Source: Treponema sp. (lineage in GTDB: Bacteria; Spirochaetota; Spirochaetia; Treponematales; Breznakiellaceae). From it: DNA of 5,547 bases. The stretch lies in contig JAISEB010000253.1 of the NCBI GenBank assembly GCA_031264395.1, positions 1-5,547 of the forward strand, read 5' to 3'. Each line of letters begins with the position of its first letter. Within the stretch, counting starts at the first letter, position 1. Positions 1-5,305 of this stretch are shown here, in pieces. The position numbers and the translations under genes are program-made. The notes beneath the pieces were generated by a model. The model searched no databases, was not told the DNA's origin, and saw only the letters and a program-made list of their open reading frames with translations.

Positions 1-20
1 CTTCGACTTTGCGGTCCATC

Positions 21-54
21 TTCCGCGGAACGGGATGCGCGTTAATCCGCGGAT
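21..54. promoter_or_regulatory. pair of related 10-bp palindromes upstream of the first lipoprotein gene
   Basis: Two perfect palindromes, ttccgcggaa (21-30) and atccgcggat (45-54), share the core tccgcgga. Their centres are 24 bases apart, a little over two helical turns, so both would lie on nearly the same face of the DNA. They are about 80-110 bases upstream of the lipoprotein start at 133. Paired palindromes like this can be binding sites for a dimeric regulator. No regulator is visible in the window and no convincing -35/-10 pair was found beside them, so the operator role is only a suggestion. Confidence 0.25.
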
Positions 55-71
55 CATTAAAAATGGTGTTA

Positions 72-163
72 GCCGCGTGTGCGGTGGACATAAATCAATT
101 TTATGCGGGAAATCCCGCGAAGGAGTTTTCTTATGAGAACAAAACGTTTTTTTCTATTCGGAT
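72..163 (+). repeat. leader repeat copy 1: inverted repeat, hairpin, SD and first codons
   Basis: This stretch is repeated at 1007-1109. In order it holds an inverted repeat CATAAA/TTTATG (89-94 and 100-105, 5-base loop), a hairpin gcggg-aaat-cccgc (105-118), the Shine-Dalgarno sequence aaggag (120-125), the start codon at 133, and the first ten or so codons of the lipoprotein gene including a run of seven T. The hairpin ends two bases before the Shine-Dalgarno sequence, so folding could affect ribosome access. The hairpin stem differs from the second copy by a compensatory pair swap (G109:C114 here, C1044:G1049 there), which supports a real structure. The function is unknown; it may be a 5' untranslated leader or a protein binding site. 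Confidence 0.7.
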
Positions 164-876
164 TGCTAGCGGTGTTGCTGGCAACGAGTTTGGTGCTGAC
201 GGGGTGCGGCGGGGATGATGGGGATGGTGACGGACTTAACCTTCCGGGGATTACCGAACCGACCACCGGCCTGCAGACCGTTGAAGGCAAAGACATAACC
301 GTGTCCGGCACGGGTATGCCCCAGTCGCTTGAAACGCAGACTGGCAACAACGGCGAGACTTTCACCATTTCTGGCGGGAAGTTCTCGTTCACCTTGCCCG
401 AGTCGCCCCCTTATCCGCAAGCTTTAAGTTCCGGCTACAGCCTGCGCTATACATTATTCGGCGACGTGTCCGGCGATTATACCGCCACTCCCGGCGATGC
501 CACGTTCGTTATGGTGAGCAGTTTCCAATGGAACGCCGGAAACACCTACTACGAAATAAATCGGGCGGTGACCGACACCGATATGGCGACTTATCAGGAC
601 AGGAGCCAAATCGTGTATGTCTACGCCAGCAAGGATGTTACCCTGAGCCAAGACGCGGATACTTGGGAAGATAGCTGGAGTGAGGGGAATGTGACTGAGA
701 CATATAAGACCCAGTGGGGCGCGGTGAACCTTGCGCTCAAAAAGGGCTGGAATCTGGTGCAGATTGACAGCTACGAAACCAAGAACGGAAACGATTACAC
801 CCAGAAGGCTACGGTGAAAATCGCCACCCATAACGTGCCGTGGACGATTGATACGTGGGAAGAAAGCTATGGCTAG
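133..876 (+). CDS. putative lipoprotein of unknown function (247 aa)
   Basis: The protein starts with a classic lipoprotein signal peptide: basic n-region (MRTKR), hydrophobic core FFLFGLLAVLLATSLVL, and lipobox L22-T-G-C25, so Cys25 would be lipidated and become the mature N-terminus. A flexible acidic Gly/Asp spacer (26-34) follows, then a region rich in Thr, Ser, Tyr and Trp without further membrane segments. This suggests a beta-rich domain exposed at the cell surface or in the periplasm. A segment reading LKKGWNLVQID lies at about 202-212. I do not recognise a family. The ATG at 133 is chosen because aaggag lies 7 bases upstream and the signal peptide begins there; an in-frame ATG at 103 lies inside the leader inverted repeat and has no ribosome site. 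Its leader and first codons are duplicated before the next lipoprotein gene, but the two mature proteins are not similar. The gene ends in TAG, and a repeat element begins about 10 bases later. Confidence 0.8.
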   Translation: MRTKRFFLFGLLAVLLATSLVLTGCGGDDGDGDGLNLPGITEPTTGLQTVEGKDITVSGTGMPQSLETQTGNNGETFTISGGKFSFTLPESPPYPQALSSGYSLRYTLFGDVSGDYTATPGDATFVMVSSFQWNAGNTYYEINRAVTDTDMATYQDRSQIVYVYASKDVTLSQDADTWEDSWSEGNVTETYKTQWGAVNLALKKGWNLVQIDSYETKNGNDYTQKATVKIATHNVPWTIDTWEESYG

Positions 877-886
877 CCAGTGCTAG

Positions 887-999
887 GCGGTGATGACGAT
901 TAATCGCCTCGCGCGGCGGCAAGCCGTGTTTCCATAACCACGGGGAATTGCCGCATTGCGGCAATTCCTTCCGGAGTTTTGCGTTCAGCGCAAACTCCG
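887..999. repeat. structured intergenic repeat, copy 1 (about 113 bp, two main hairpins)
   Basis: This element recurs at 3092-3205 at a constant offset of 2205 bases until a one-base indel in the last hairpin. It contains a conserved block starting ttaatcgcctcgcgcggcgg, a perfect 11-bp stem with an ATT loop (944-954/958-968), and a stem of the cggagttt...aaactccg type (972-983/989-999) with one bulged T. Against copy 2, base pair G945:C967 is C3150:G3172, a compensatory swap. It lies between the stop of the first lipoprotein gene and the leader of the second. It has no run of T directly after either stem, so it is not a standard intrinsic terminator. It resembles REP/BIME or MITE-type dispersed palindromic elements, but no family is recognised. 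Confidence 0.75.
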
Positions 1000-1006
1000 T
1001 GCCGGG

Positions 1007-1109
1007 GCCGCGTGAACGGTGAGCATAAATCAATTTTATGCGGCAAAGGCCGCGCGCTTTGCGCGAAGGAGTTTATTATGAATACAAAAAGGTTTTTTTC
1101 TTTTCGGAT
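1007..1109 (+). repeat. leader repeat copy 2 in front of the second lipoprotein gene
   Basis: This is the second copy of the leader at 72-163. It has the same inverted repeat CATAAA/TTTATG (1024-1029/1035-1040), a hairpin gcggc-aaag-gccgc (1040-1053), an added hairpin cgcgc-ttt-gcgcg (1053-1065) absent from copy 1, the Shine-Dalgarno aaggag (1066-1071), an ATG (1078) and codons for MNTKRFF with a run of seven T. The similarity stops near 1109, just before an independent aggagg ribosome site (1114-1119). The copy therefore carries the 5' end of a lipoprotein gene related to the first one, fused in frame ahead of a different gene. Confidence 0.7.
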
Positions 1110-1125
1110 ATACAGGAGGAACAAA

Positions 1126-1737
1126 ATGAAAAGAGGTGAAAATATGAACCGGATAATTTTTATGGTGATGGCCGTATTTCTGGTTGTTTCGTGCGGGGGC
1201 AAAAAGAAGATTTCCGAGGAAGCTAAAACCTTTACCGGGAAACTGGAATCCGGGCTTGAAAAACTTTCTCAAGCCGCTGAGAAATATGCCCAGTATTCGG
1301 AATCAGAGCGGGCTGCTTTGGCGACCAGTCTGGATTTGATGGGATACAGCGCGTTAAAATCCCAAATTTTGGGTGAGGTTACGCCTAAAGTTGTAAAAGC
1401 ACAATACCCCTTGCAAAAAAACAGTACCGCCTATGGTTTATTTCTTATCAAGGTTCTGGCGTTGAAAGCCGGCGGATCATTAAAAGCATCTTTTAATTAT
1501 ACGATTGCCAGTGTCGAACCTGATAAATGTACAATAGGGGTTGAACATTCTGATTTTGCTTCTGATTCGGAATCAGGTCCGTTAAGCGTCTACTATTTTG
1601 GGGATTTGTCGGCATTTGGCCCGCACGGACCCGCAGTCGGTCAGAAGTTCCTGGCCTATGTAAGTTATCACGCAAGCACTATCAAAGTCGGTATAGCACT
1701 TCCAATTATCGTAATTGACGGCATCAAGATTTTATAA
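1126..1737 (+). CDS. putative lipoprotein of unknown function (203 aa)
   Basis: A short n-region is followed by a hydrophobic core IIFMVMAVFLV and a lipobox V-V-S-C with Cys23 as the lipidation site, then a GGKKK spacer. Residues 29-66 are charged and look helical; the rest has alternating hydrophobic residues and probably forms strands. No family is recognised. Three in-frame starts are possible. ATG 1126 has a strong aggagg 6 bases upstream. ATG 1144 has gaggtg 5 bases upstream and gives the neatest signal peptide (MNRIIF...). ATG 1078 has aaggag but adds a 16-residue basic extension (MNTKRFFSFRIYRRNK) that belongs to the duplicated leader. I choose 1126 for its ribosome site; 1144 is nearly as good. 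The stop is TAA. The next gene begins 40 bases later with its own strong Shine-Dalgarno, so co-transcription is likely. Mature sequence and base composition differ from the first lipoprotein. Confidence 0.75.
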   Translation: MKRGENMNRIIFMVMAVFLVVSCGGKKKISEEAKTFTGKLESGLEKLSQAAEKYAQYSESERAALATSLDLMGYSALKSQILGEVTPKVVKAQYPLQKNSTAYGLFLIKVLALKAGGSLKASFNYTIASVEPDKCTIGVEHSDFASDSESGPLSVYYFGDLSAFGPHGPAVGQKFLAYVSYHASTIKVGIALPIIVIDGIKIL

Positions 1738-1777
1738 CGATTGTTGGAATTCTATAAATATTTTTAAGGAGGATACA

Positions 1778-2134
1778 ATGGGTATCATCGCAATTATCTT
1801 GGGAATTTCGGGAATCATCTTTGGCTGGTTTCCGGTAATTCAGTACGTAGCGTTTGCGTTGTCAATATTGGGTATAATATTGAGCGCAATCGGCTTGAAA
1901 AAGTCCGGAACGACCGGCAAAGGCAAAGGTTCCGCAATAGCGGGATTGGTCCTGTGCGTCATCGCGACTGTCCTTTCAGGCATTGGTGTATTTATTTGTA
2001 CTGCGGCAACGGCCGGAGCGGTGGCGAAGACACCGGGGGTGTTGCAGGATTTGCAAAATGCGGCTGGAACTTTGAAAGATACCGCCGATACACTCGAAAC
2101 CGCCAAAAATGCGCTGGACAGTTTAACGAACTGA
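1778..2134 (+). CDS. small membrane protein, DUF4190-like (118 aa)
   Basis: Three hydrophobic segments are visible: about residues 2-18, 20-40 and 52-76. The last two are joined by a short basic Gly-rich loop, KKSGTTGKGKG (41-51). The pattern of Ile/Leu/Gly-rich helices around an 'IGLKKS...GKG.AIAGLVL' loop resembles the small DUF4190-type membrane proteins, which have no established enzyme role; this assignment rests on pattern only. The C-terminal 35 residues (84-118, LQDLQNAAGTLKDTADTLE and on) are polar with regular Leu/Ala spacing, as expected for an amphipathic or coiled-coil helix outside the membrane. The ATG at 1778 is preceded by aaggagg (1766-1772) with a 5-base gap. The gene sits between a lipoprotein gene and the Lgt-like gene on the same strand and may be cotranscribed with both. 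The stop is TGA. Confidence 0.75.
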   Translation: MGIIAIILGISGIIFGWFPVIQYVAFALSILGIILSAIGLKKSGTTGKGKGSAIAGLVLCVIATVLSGIGVFICTAATAGAVAKTPGVLQDLQNAAGTLKDTADTLETAKNALDSLTN

Positions 2135-2143
2135 AAAGGGGGT

Positions 2144-2170
2144 AGCGGCCTGTTTTTGAAGCAGGTCGCT
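2144..2170 (+). promoter_or_regulatory. hairpin just upstream of the Lgt-like start codon
   Basis: AGCGGCCTG (2144-2152) pairs with CAGGTCGCT (2162-2170) over nine positions including one G-U pair, with a 9-base loop tttttgaag. It starts 10 bases after the stop of the membrane protein gene and ends 6 bases before the ATG at 2177. It contains the only weak Shine-Dalgarno-like bases (cagg) for that ATG and also the alternative TTG codon at 2156. It could control translation of the Lgt-like gene or separate its expression from the upstream genes. No T-run follows, so a terminator is unlikely. Confidence 0.4.
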
Positions 2171-2176
2171 ATTATT

Positions 2177-2938
2177 ATGTTTCCACACATCGTTTTATTA
2201 GGCAGAACAATAGACACATATAAAATCATGGCGCTTTTGGGGATATTCAGTGCTGGAATTTATTCGTGTGTTTTGTCAAAAAGAAAAAATATTGATTATG
2301 TAGAAACAATACACTTCCTGCTGGCTGCGTGTATTGGTGTTATTTTAGGAAGCCATTTACTATATATTCTTATAAATTATAAGAATATAGGAACAAAACA
2401 ACCGTTTGTTGATTTCGTCCGTCTGTTTTTCGGCGGCAGTGTTTTTTACGGCGGTTTAATTGGAGGTATGGGCATAACGTATATTTTCAGAAAGAAATTT
2501 ACGCATTTTAACCAAATTGTAGAAATCGTTACGGTTTCAATCCCGTTATTTCATTTTTTTGGCAGGGTAGGCTGTTTTTTCAACGGCTGTTGTTTTGGCA
2601 TTGAAAATTCTTTGGGTTTTAAATTTAATTCATCGTATATTGATGCCGCCAATGGGATAAAACGTCTGCCAATACAATTAATCGAGGCGACGTTTAACAT
2701 AACACTGTTTATTTTATTGCGCGAATTAAGCAAGAAAGAAATATTTAAGAATAAATTACTGGATGTATATTTACTGGCATATTCGATCGGAAGATTTATA
2801 TTTGAATTTTATCGCGGAGATATATACAGGGGCGTCTATTTCCATTTATCAACATCACAAATAATCAGTATGATTATATTTGTTGTCGTTTTATTTAAAA
2901 GCGGCATCAGAAAAGAGTTTGGATACCATAAACCGTGA
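2177..2938 (+). CDS. divergent prolipoprotein diacylglyceryl transferase (Lgt) family protein
   Basis: Lgt moves diacylglycerol from phosphatidylglycerol to the lipobox cysteine of prelipoproteins in the inner membrane. The 253-aa product is a multi-pass membrane protein with the family's motifs in order: the N-terminal MFPHIVLLG...IDTYKIM (Tyr15 like E. coli Tyr26), GGSVFYGGLIGG (86-97), FGRVGCFFNGCCFG (128-141), RLPIQLIEA (163-171) and YSIGRFIFEFYRGD (202-215). Conserved Arg130, Arg206 and Glu210 match E. coli R143, R239 and E243 by position. However, His103 is Tyr91, Asn146 is Cys133 and Glu151 is Cys138, so key positions are changed and three cysteines (133, 138, 139) cluster there. E. 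coli numbers are from memory. This resembles the cysteine-containing Lgt-like paralogues more than housekeeping Lgt, so activity on lipoproteins is uncertain. ATG 2177 fits family N-termini; an in-frame TTG at 2156 lies inside a hairpin loop. The gene is much richer in A+T than its neighbours, suggesting acquisition by transfer. Confidence 0.8.
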   Translation: MFPHIVLLGRTIDTYKIMALLGIFSAGIYSCVLSKRKNIDYVETIHFLLAACIGVILGSHLLYILINYKNIGTKQPFVDFVRLFFGGSVFYGGLIGGMGITYIFRKKFTHFNQIVEIVTVSIPLFHFFGRVGCFFNGCCFGIENSLGFKFNSSYIDAANGIKRLPIQLIEATFNITLFILLRELSKKEIFKNKLLDVYLLAYSIGRFIFEFYRGDIYRGVYFHLSTSQIISMIIFVVVLFKSGIRKEFGYHKP

Positions 2939-3057
2939 AATTAGCAAATTGGTACTGCAAAAAATATGTCCTCTCGTCCAGCACCGAACGAAACATGGAT
3001 ACGAAAAGCGCCTTAATCTCTAGCTTTCGAAAATTTGAATAATCGTGGTAATTACTC

Positions 3058-3084
3058 CGGAGTTTTACCTATAGTAAAACTCCG
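3058..3084. repeat. hairpin cggagttttac / gtaaaactccg
   Basis: This is a perfect 11-bp stem (3058-3068 with 3074-3084) with the 5-base loop ctata. Its outer nine bases, cggagtttt, are the same as those of the last hairpin of the structured repeat at 3177-3205, about 119 bases downstream, while the inner bases and the loop differ. It may be a relic of another copy of that hairpin, or a bidirectional transcription barrier between the convergent genes. No adjacent T-run supports the latter. Confidence 0.5.
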
Positions 3085-3091
3085 ACGCCAA

Positions 3092-3205
3092 GCGGTGAAG
3101 CCAATTAATCGCCTCGCGCGGCGGCAAGCCGTGTTTCCATAACCACTAGCAATTGCCGCATTGCGGCAATTGCTTCCGGAGTTTTGCGCAAAGCGCAAAA
3201 CTCCG
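3092..3205. repeat. structured intergenic repeat, copy 2
   Basis: This is the second copy of the element at 887-999. It keeps the block starting ttaatcgcctcgcgcggcgg unchanged. It forms a perfect 11-bp stem with an ATT loop (3149-3159/3163-3173) and a perfect 13-bp stem cggagttttgcgc with an AAA loop (3177-3189/3193-3205), better paired than in copy 1. The swap C3150:G3172 against G945:C967 keeps pairing intact. Orientation is the same as copy 1, with the intervening 2.1 kb holding three genes, so recombination between the copies could delete or duplicate that segment. Confidence 0.75.
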
Positions 3206-3225
3206 CGCTTGTATCCATCGTCCCT

Positions 3226-3302
3226 CCCCCGTAGGGGGATACCGCCGCCTTTTCACTGTAGGACGCCCCCTAGGAAAGCCCCTCCGGGGCCGGCAGGTGG
3301 CT
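3226..3302. repeat. G+C-rich repeat, htpG 3' side
   Basis: It begins with the hairpin ccccc-gta-ggggg (3226-3238) and ends with cggcaggtggct (3291-3302). The same two sequences, inverted, bound a similar stretch at 5305-5390 on the other side of htpG. The interior is only loosely alike (ccg-cgc-tt and cgccccc patterns), so the copies are diverged. The element ends 8 bases before the htpG stop codon. Confidence 0.5.
3275..3290 (-). terminator. weak candidate terminator of htpG
   Basis: Read on the minus strand, a 5-bp G+C stem gcccc-gga-ggggc (3278-3290) is followed only by TTT, about 20 bases after the htpG stop codon. The T-run is short and the stem is part of a repeat, so this is a weak candidate and may not terminate transcription. 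Confidence 0.25.
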
Positions 3303-3309
3303 CAAAAGG

Positions 3310-4599
3310 CTACCCTAGCAGCCGGTTGAGGCGTTTCACGAAATCGGCGGGGTCGTTCAGTTTTTGGCCCTCCACCAGCAGGGCCTGGTCGAGCAGCACG
3401 GATGACACATCGGCGATTTTCACCGCGTCTTCTTCGGTCTTGAGGCGCGACACCAGCGGATGGTCGCCGTTCACTTCGAGGATGGGCTTCACATCGGTCA
3501 TGGGCTGGCCCATCGCCCGCATCATCGCGGCCATCTGAAACGACGGATCGTTCTCGTCGGCGACGATACAGGACGGGGAGTCCGTGAGGCGTTTGGAGAG
3601 CTTGACATCCTTTACGCGGTCAGCCAGCGCCTTCTTGATCTTGTCGATGACGGGCCGCGCCTCTTTTTCCTTCTCTTTCGTGCCCTTCTTGTCGTCCTCG
3701 CCGGCAATATCCTCGTCCGCCCCGGCGCGGTTCACGCTCTTGATCTCCCACTTCTGTTCGAGGTCGCCCGCCTTCTTCACGTACTCGCGCACACCGGGCA
3801 TCACGATCTCGTCGATCTCGTCATCCATAATCAGAACTTCGATGCCCTTGGCCTTGTACGCCTCAAGCAGGGGCGACGCCTTGAGAGTATCCGCCCTGCC
3901 GCCGGAAATCGTGTAGATGTGCTTCTGCTCGCCCTTCATGCGGCCCGTATACTCGGCAAAACTCGTCCAGCCGTCCACCGCCGTACTCTTGAAACGCACC
4001 AGCTCCATCAGCGCGTCCTTGTTGGCCCAGTCCTGATAGAGCCCCTCTTTCAAAGGCCGGTTGAATTCGGTGATGAACGTGTCCCACTTCTTCTTGTCCT
4101 CATCCGAGCCGTTTTCCGCAGCATCGGCGACCGCCTTGAACTCGGATAACAGCTTCTTGACCGACGCGCTTTTGATGTTGGTCAAAATCTTGTTCTGCTG
4201 AAGAATCTCGCGGCTCACATTCAGCGGCAAGTCTTCGCTGTCGATGACGCCGCGCACAAAGCGGAGATACGTCGGCAGAAGTTCCTTGTCGTCATCCGTG
4301 ATAAACACCCGCTTCACATAGAGTTTCACGCCGCTCTTGTAGTCGGCATGGTACATGTCAAACGGTGCTTTCTGCGGCACAAAAAAGAGCGTGTTATACT
4401 CAAGCGTCCCCTCGGCGCGGGTATGCACATAAAAAAGCGGATCGTCGCCGTCATGCCCCAGCCCCTTGTAAAACTCCTTGTAGTCCTCGTCTTTGAGTTC
4501 GCTCTTGTTCCGCCGCCAAAGCGCTGTACCGGAGTTGATGCGATCCGTCTTGATGACCGACCCCTTCTCCTTCCCCTTGTCGTCCCAATCTTTTTCATC
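3310..4599 (-). pseudogene. htpG: htpG, middle and C-terminal domains (downstream of in-frame stop)
   Basis: This continues the htpG reading frame after the TAA at 4600-4602, with no frameshift. Codons count from the htpG start at 5229. It opens with a charged linker (DEKDWDDKGKEKG, 211-223), then the middle domain with INSGTALWRRNKSEL and DDPLFYVHTRAEG, the ATP-contacting catalytic arginine in LPLNVSREILQQ (Arg340, like E. coli R336), and RPLKEGLYQDW. The C-terminal dimerisation domain follows (SKRLTDSPSCIVADENDPS to LLLDQALLVEGQK and RLNRLLG). With the N-terminal part the frame would give 639 positions, close to the usual 620-640. No decay is seen beyond the one stop. A GTG at 4428 (codon 268) could start a shorter 372-aa frame, but no Shine-Dalgarno precedes it and it lies inside the middle domain. 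Unless the stop is a sequence error or is read through, this part is probably not made. Confidence 0.75.
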
Positions 4600-4602
4600 T
4601 TA
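4600..4602 (-). other. htpG: in-frame TAA stop inside htpG
   Basis: On the minus strand the frame reads FPIYLT, TAA, DEKDWDDK. The stop is codon 210, at the junction of the ATPase domain and the charged linker. Homologues commonly have Tyr or another residue after 'YLT' or similar (recalled), and TAT or TAC to TAA is a single substitution. The second lipoprotein gene ends in TAA, so TAA appears to be a normal stop here. The next base is G, which is not a known strong readthrough context. Confidence 0.85.
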
Positions 4603-5229
4603 GGTAAGATAAATCGGGAACGCCACATGGTTTGAATAACGCTTGATGATGTCCTCGATAGACCAGCGGCTTGCAAACTCCTCGCCCTCATCATTGAGAA
4701 AGAGCGTCACCGTCGTCCCCTGCGTTTCGCGCGCCCCATCCTCAATGGTGTAACCGCTCTTACCGTCCGACACCCACTTGTACGCCTTGTCCTCGCCCGC
4801 CTTCCGGCTCACCACCTCGATCCGGTCGGCAACCATAAACGCCGAATAGAACCCGACCCCGAACTGGCCGATGAGATTGGAATCCCGTTTCGCGTCCGCC
4901 GAAAGCCTGCCCAGAAACGCCTTCGTCCCGGACCGTGCGATAGTCCCCAGGCTGTCGATAAGATCCGCCTCGTTCATGCCGATACCGTTGTCCGCCACGG
5001 TAAGCGTCGACCCCGCGCCGTCCGCCTTCCTAAAAGACAGATCGACCCTCGGCTCAAACGCAATCCCCTTGTAAGCGTCGTCCGAAACCGTCAGGTATTT
5101 GAGCTTGTCAAGCGCGTCCGACGCATTGCTCACCAGCTCGCGGAGAAAAATCTCCTTGTTAGAATAGAGAGAATGAATGATGAGATGCAAAAGCTGCTGC
5201 ACCTCAGTCTGAAATTCATGTTGTGCCAT
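4600..5229 (-). CDS. htpG: HtpG (Hsp90) N-terminal ATPase domain, truncated at codon 210
   Basis: HtpG is the cytosolic bacterial Hsp90, an ATP-driven dimeric chaperone for client folding and stress. This 209-residue product is the whole GHKL-type ATP-binding domain: catalytic Glu31 and Asn35 in ELVSNASDAL, Asp80 in DNGIGM, the lid-region glycines in GQFGVGFYSAF (121-131), and GTTVTL (171-176). All nucleotide-binding motifs look intact. It stops at a TAA exactly where the charged linker to the middle domain begins; the rest of the gene follows in frame. An isolated ATPase domain cannot dimerise through the C-terminal domain or clamp clients as full-length Hsp90 does. The ATG at 5229 is set by the conserved start MAQHEFQTEVQQLL and by ggagg 4 bases upstream; the frame is open further upstream to 5421, but that part is repeat sequence. 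No CIRCE operator was seen upstream. Alternatives are a recent nonsense mutation or an assembly error. Confidence 0.85.
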   Translation of the reverse strand: MAQHEFQTEVQQLLHLIIHSLYSNKEIFLRELVSNASDALDKLKYLTVSDDAYKGIAFEPRVDLSFRKADGAGSTLTVADNGIGMNEADLIDSLGTIARSGTKAFLGRLSADAKRDSNLIGQFGVGFYSAFMVADRIEVVSRKAGEDKAYKWVSDGKSGYTIEDGARETQGTTVTLFLNDEGEEFASRWSIEDIIKRYSNHVAFPIYLT

Positions 5230-5276
5230 AAGGCCTCCGTCTGAAAAATTAATACGGGCAATTCCCGCAACTATTA

Positions 5277-5305
5277 AGGATAAAAAAATAAGGGAAAAAG
5301 AACAA
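5277..5305 (-). promoter_or_regulatory. candidate htpG promoter
   Basis: On the minus strand TTGTTC (5305-5300) and TATCCT (5282-5277) are separated by 17 bases, similar to a sigma-70 promoter but with only 3 and 4 of 6 consensus bases. The segment between is T-rich. Transcription would start near 5270, leaving about 40 bases of leader that include a small cggg/cccg hairpin (5255-5267). The fit is modest and no heat-shock operator is evident. Confidence 0.3.

Larger units (their letters stand above)
2939..3309. other. gene-free interval rich in hairpins, between the Lgt-like gene and htpG
   Basis: The interval lies between two convergent genes. Its first 115 bases are A+T-rich like the preceding gene and show no reading frame, RNA gene or promoter I can support. 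After that come a hairpin (3058-3084), the second copy of the structured repeat (3092-3205), and a G+C-rich repeat that ends 8 bases from the htpG stop codon (3226-3302). The interval appears to be a site where several repeats accumulated. No T-rich terminator follows the Lgt-like gene. Confidence 0.6.

Noticed and set aside
944..999. Intrinsic terminator after the first lipoprotein gene
   Set aside because: The stems are strong, but neither is followed by a run of T, and the same sequence recurs as a repeat elsewhere.
49..1485. 14-base match gcggatcattaaaa at 49-62 and 1472-1485
   Set aside because: The second copy is inside a coding region, nothing around it matches, and a match of this length can occur by chance in a window of this size.
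887..3205. CRISPR array
   Set aside because: There are only two copies of the repeat, 2.2 kb apart with genes between; no short regularly spaced repeats are seen.
3460..4149. Long plus-strand open frame (229 codons)
   Set aside because: It lies wholly antisense to htpG, whose frame has clear Hsp90 motifs, and its product is only the Leu/Val/His-rich sequence expected from an antisense shadow of a G+C-rich gene.
4600..4602. Alternative genetic code in which TAA is a sense codon
   Set aside because: Another gene in the window ends cleanly in TAA (1735-1737), and no other internal TAA occurs in the genes, so one event in htpG is simpler.
5230..5300. CIRCE heat-shock operator upstream of htpG
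   Set aside because: No TTAGCACTC-N9-GAGTGCTAA-like inverted repeat is present; the only hairpin there is a short cggg/cccg stem.
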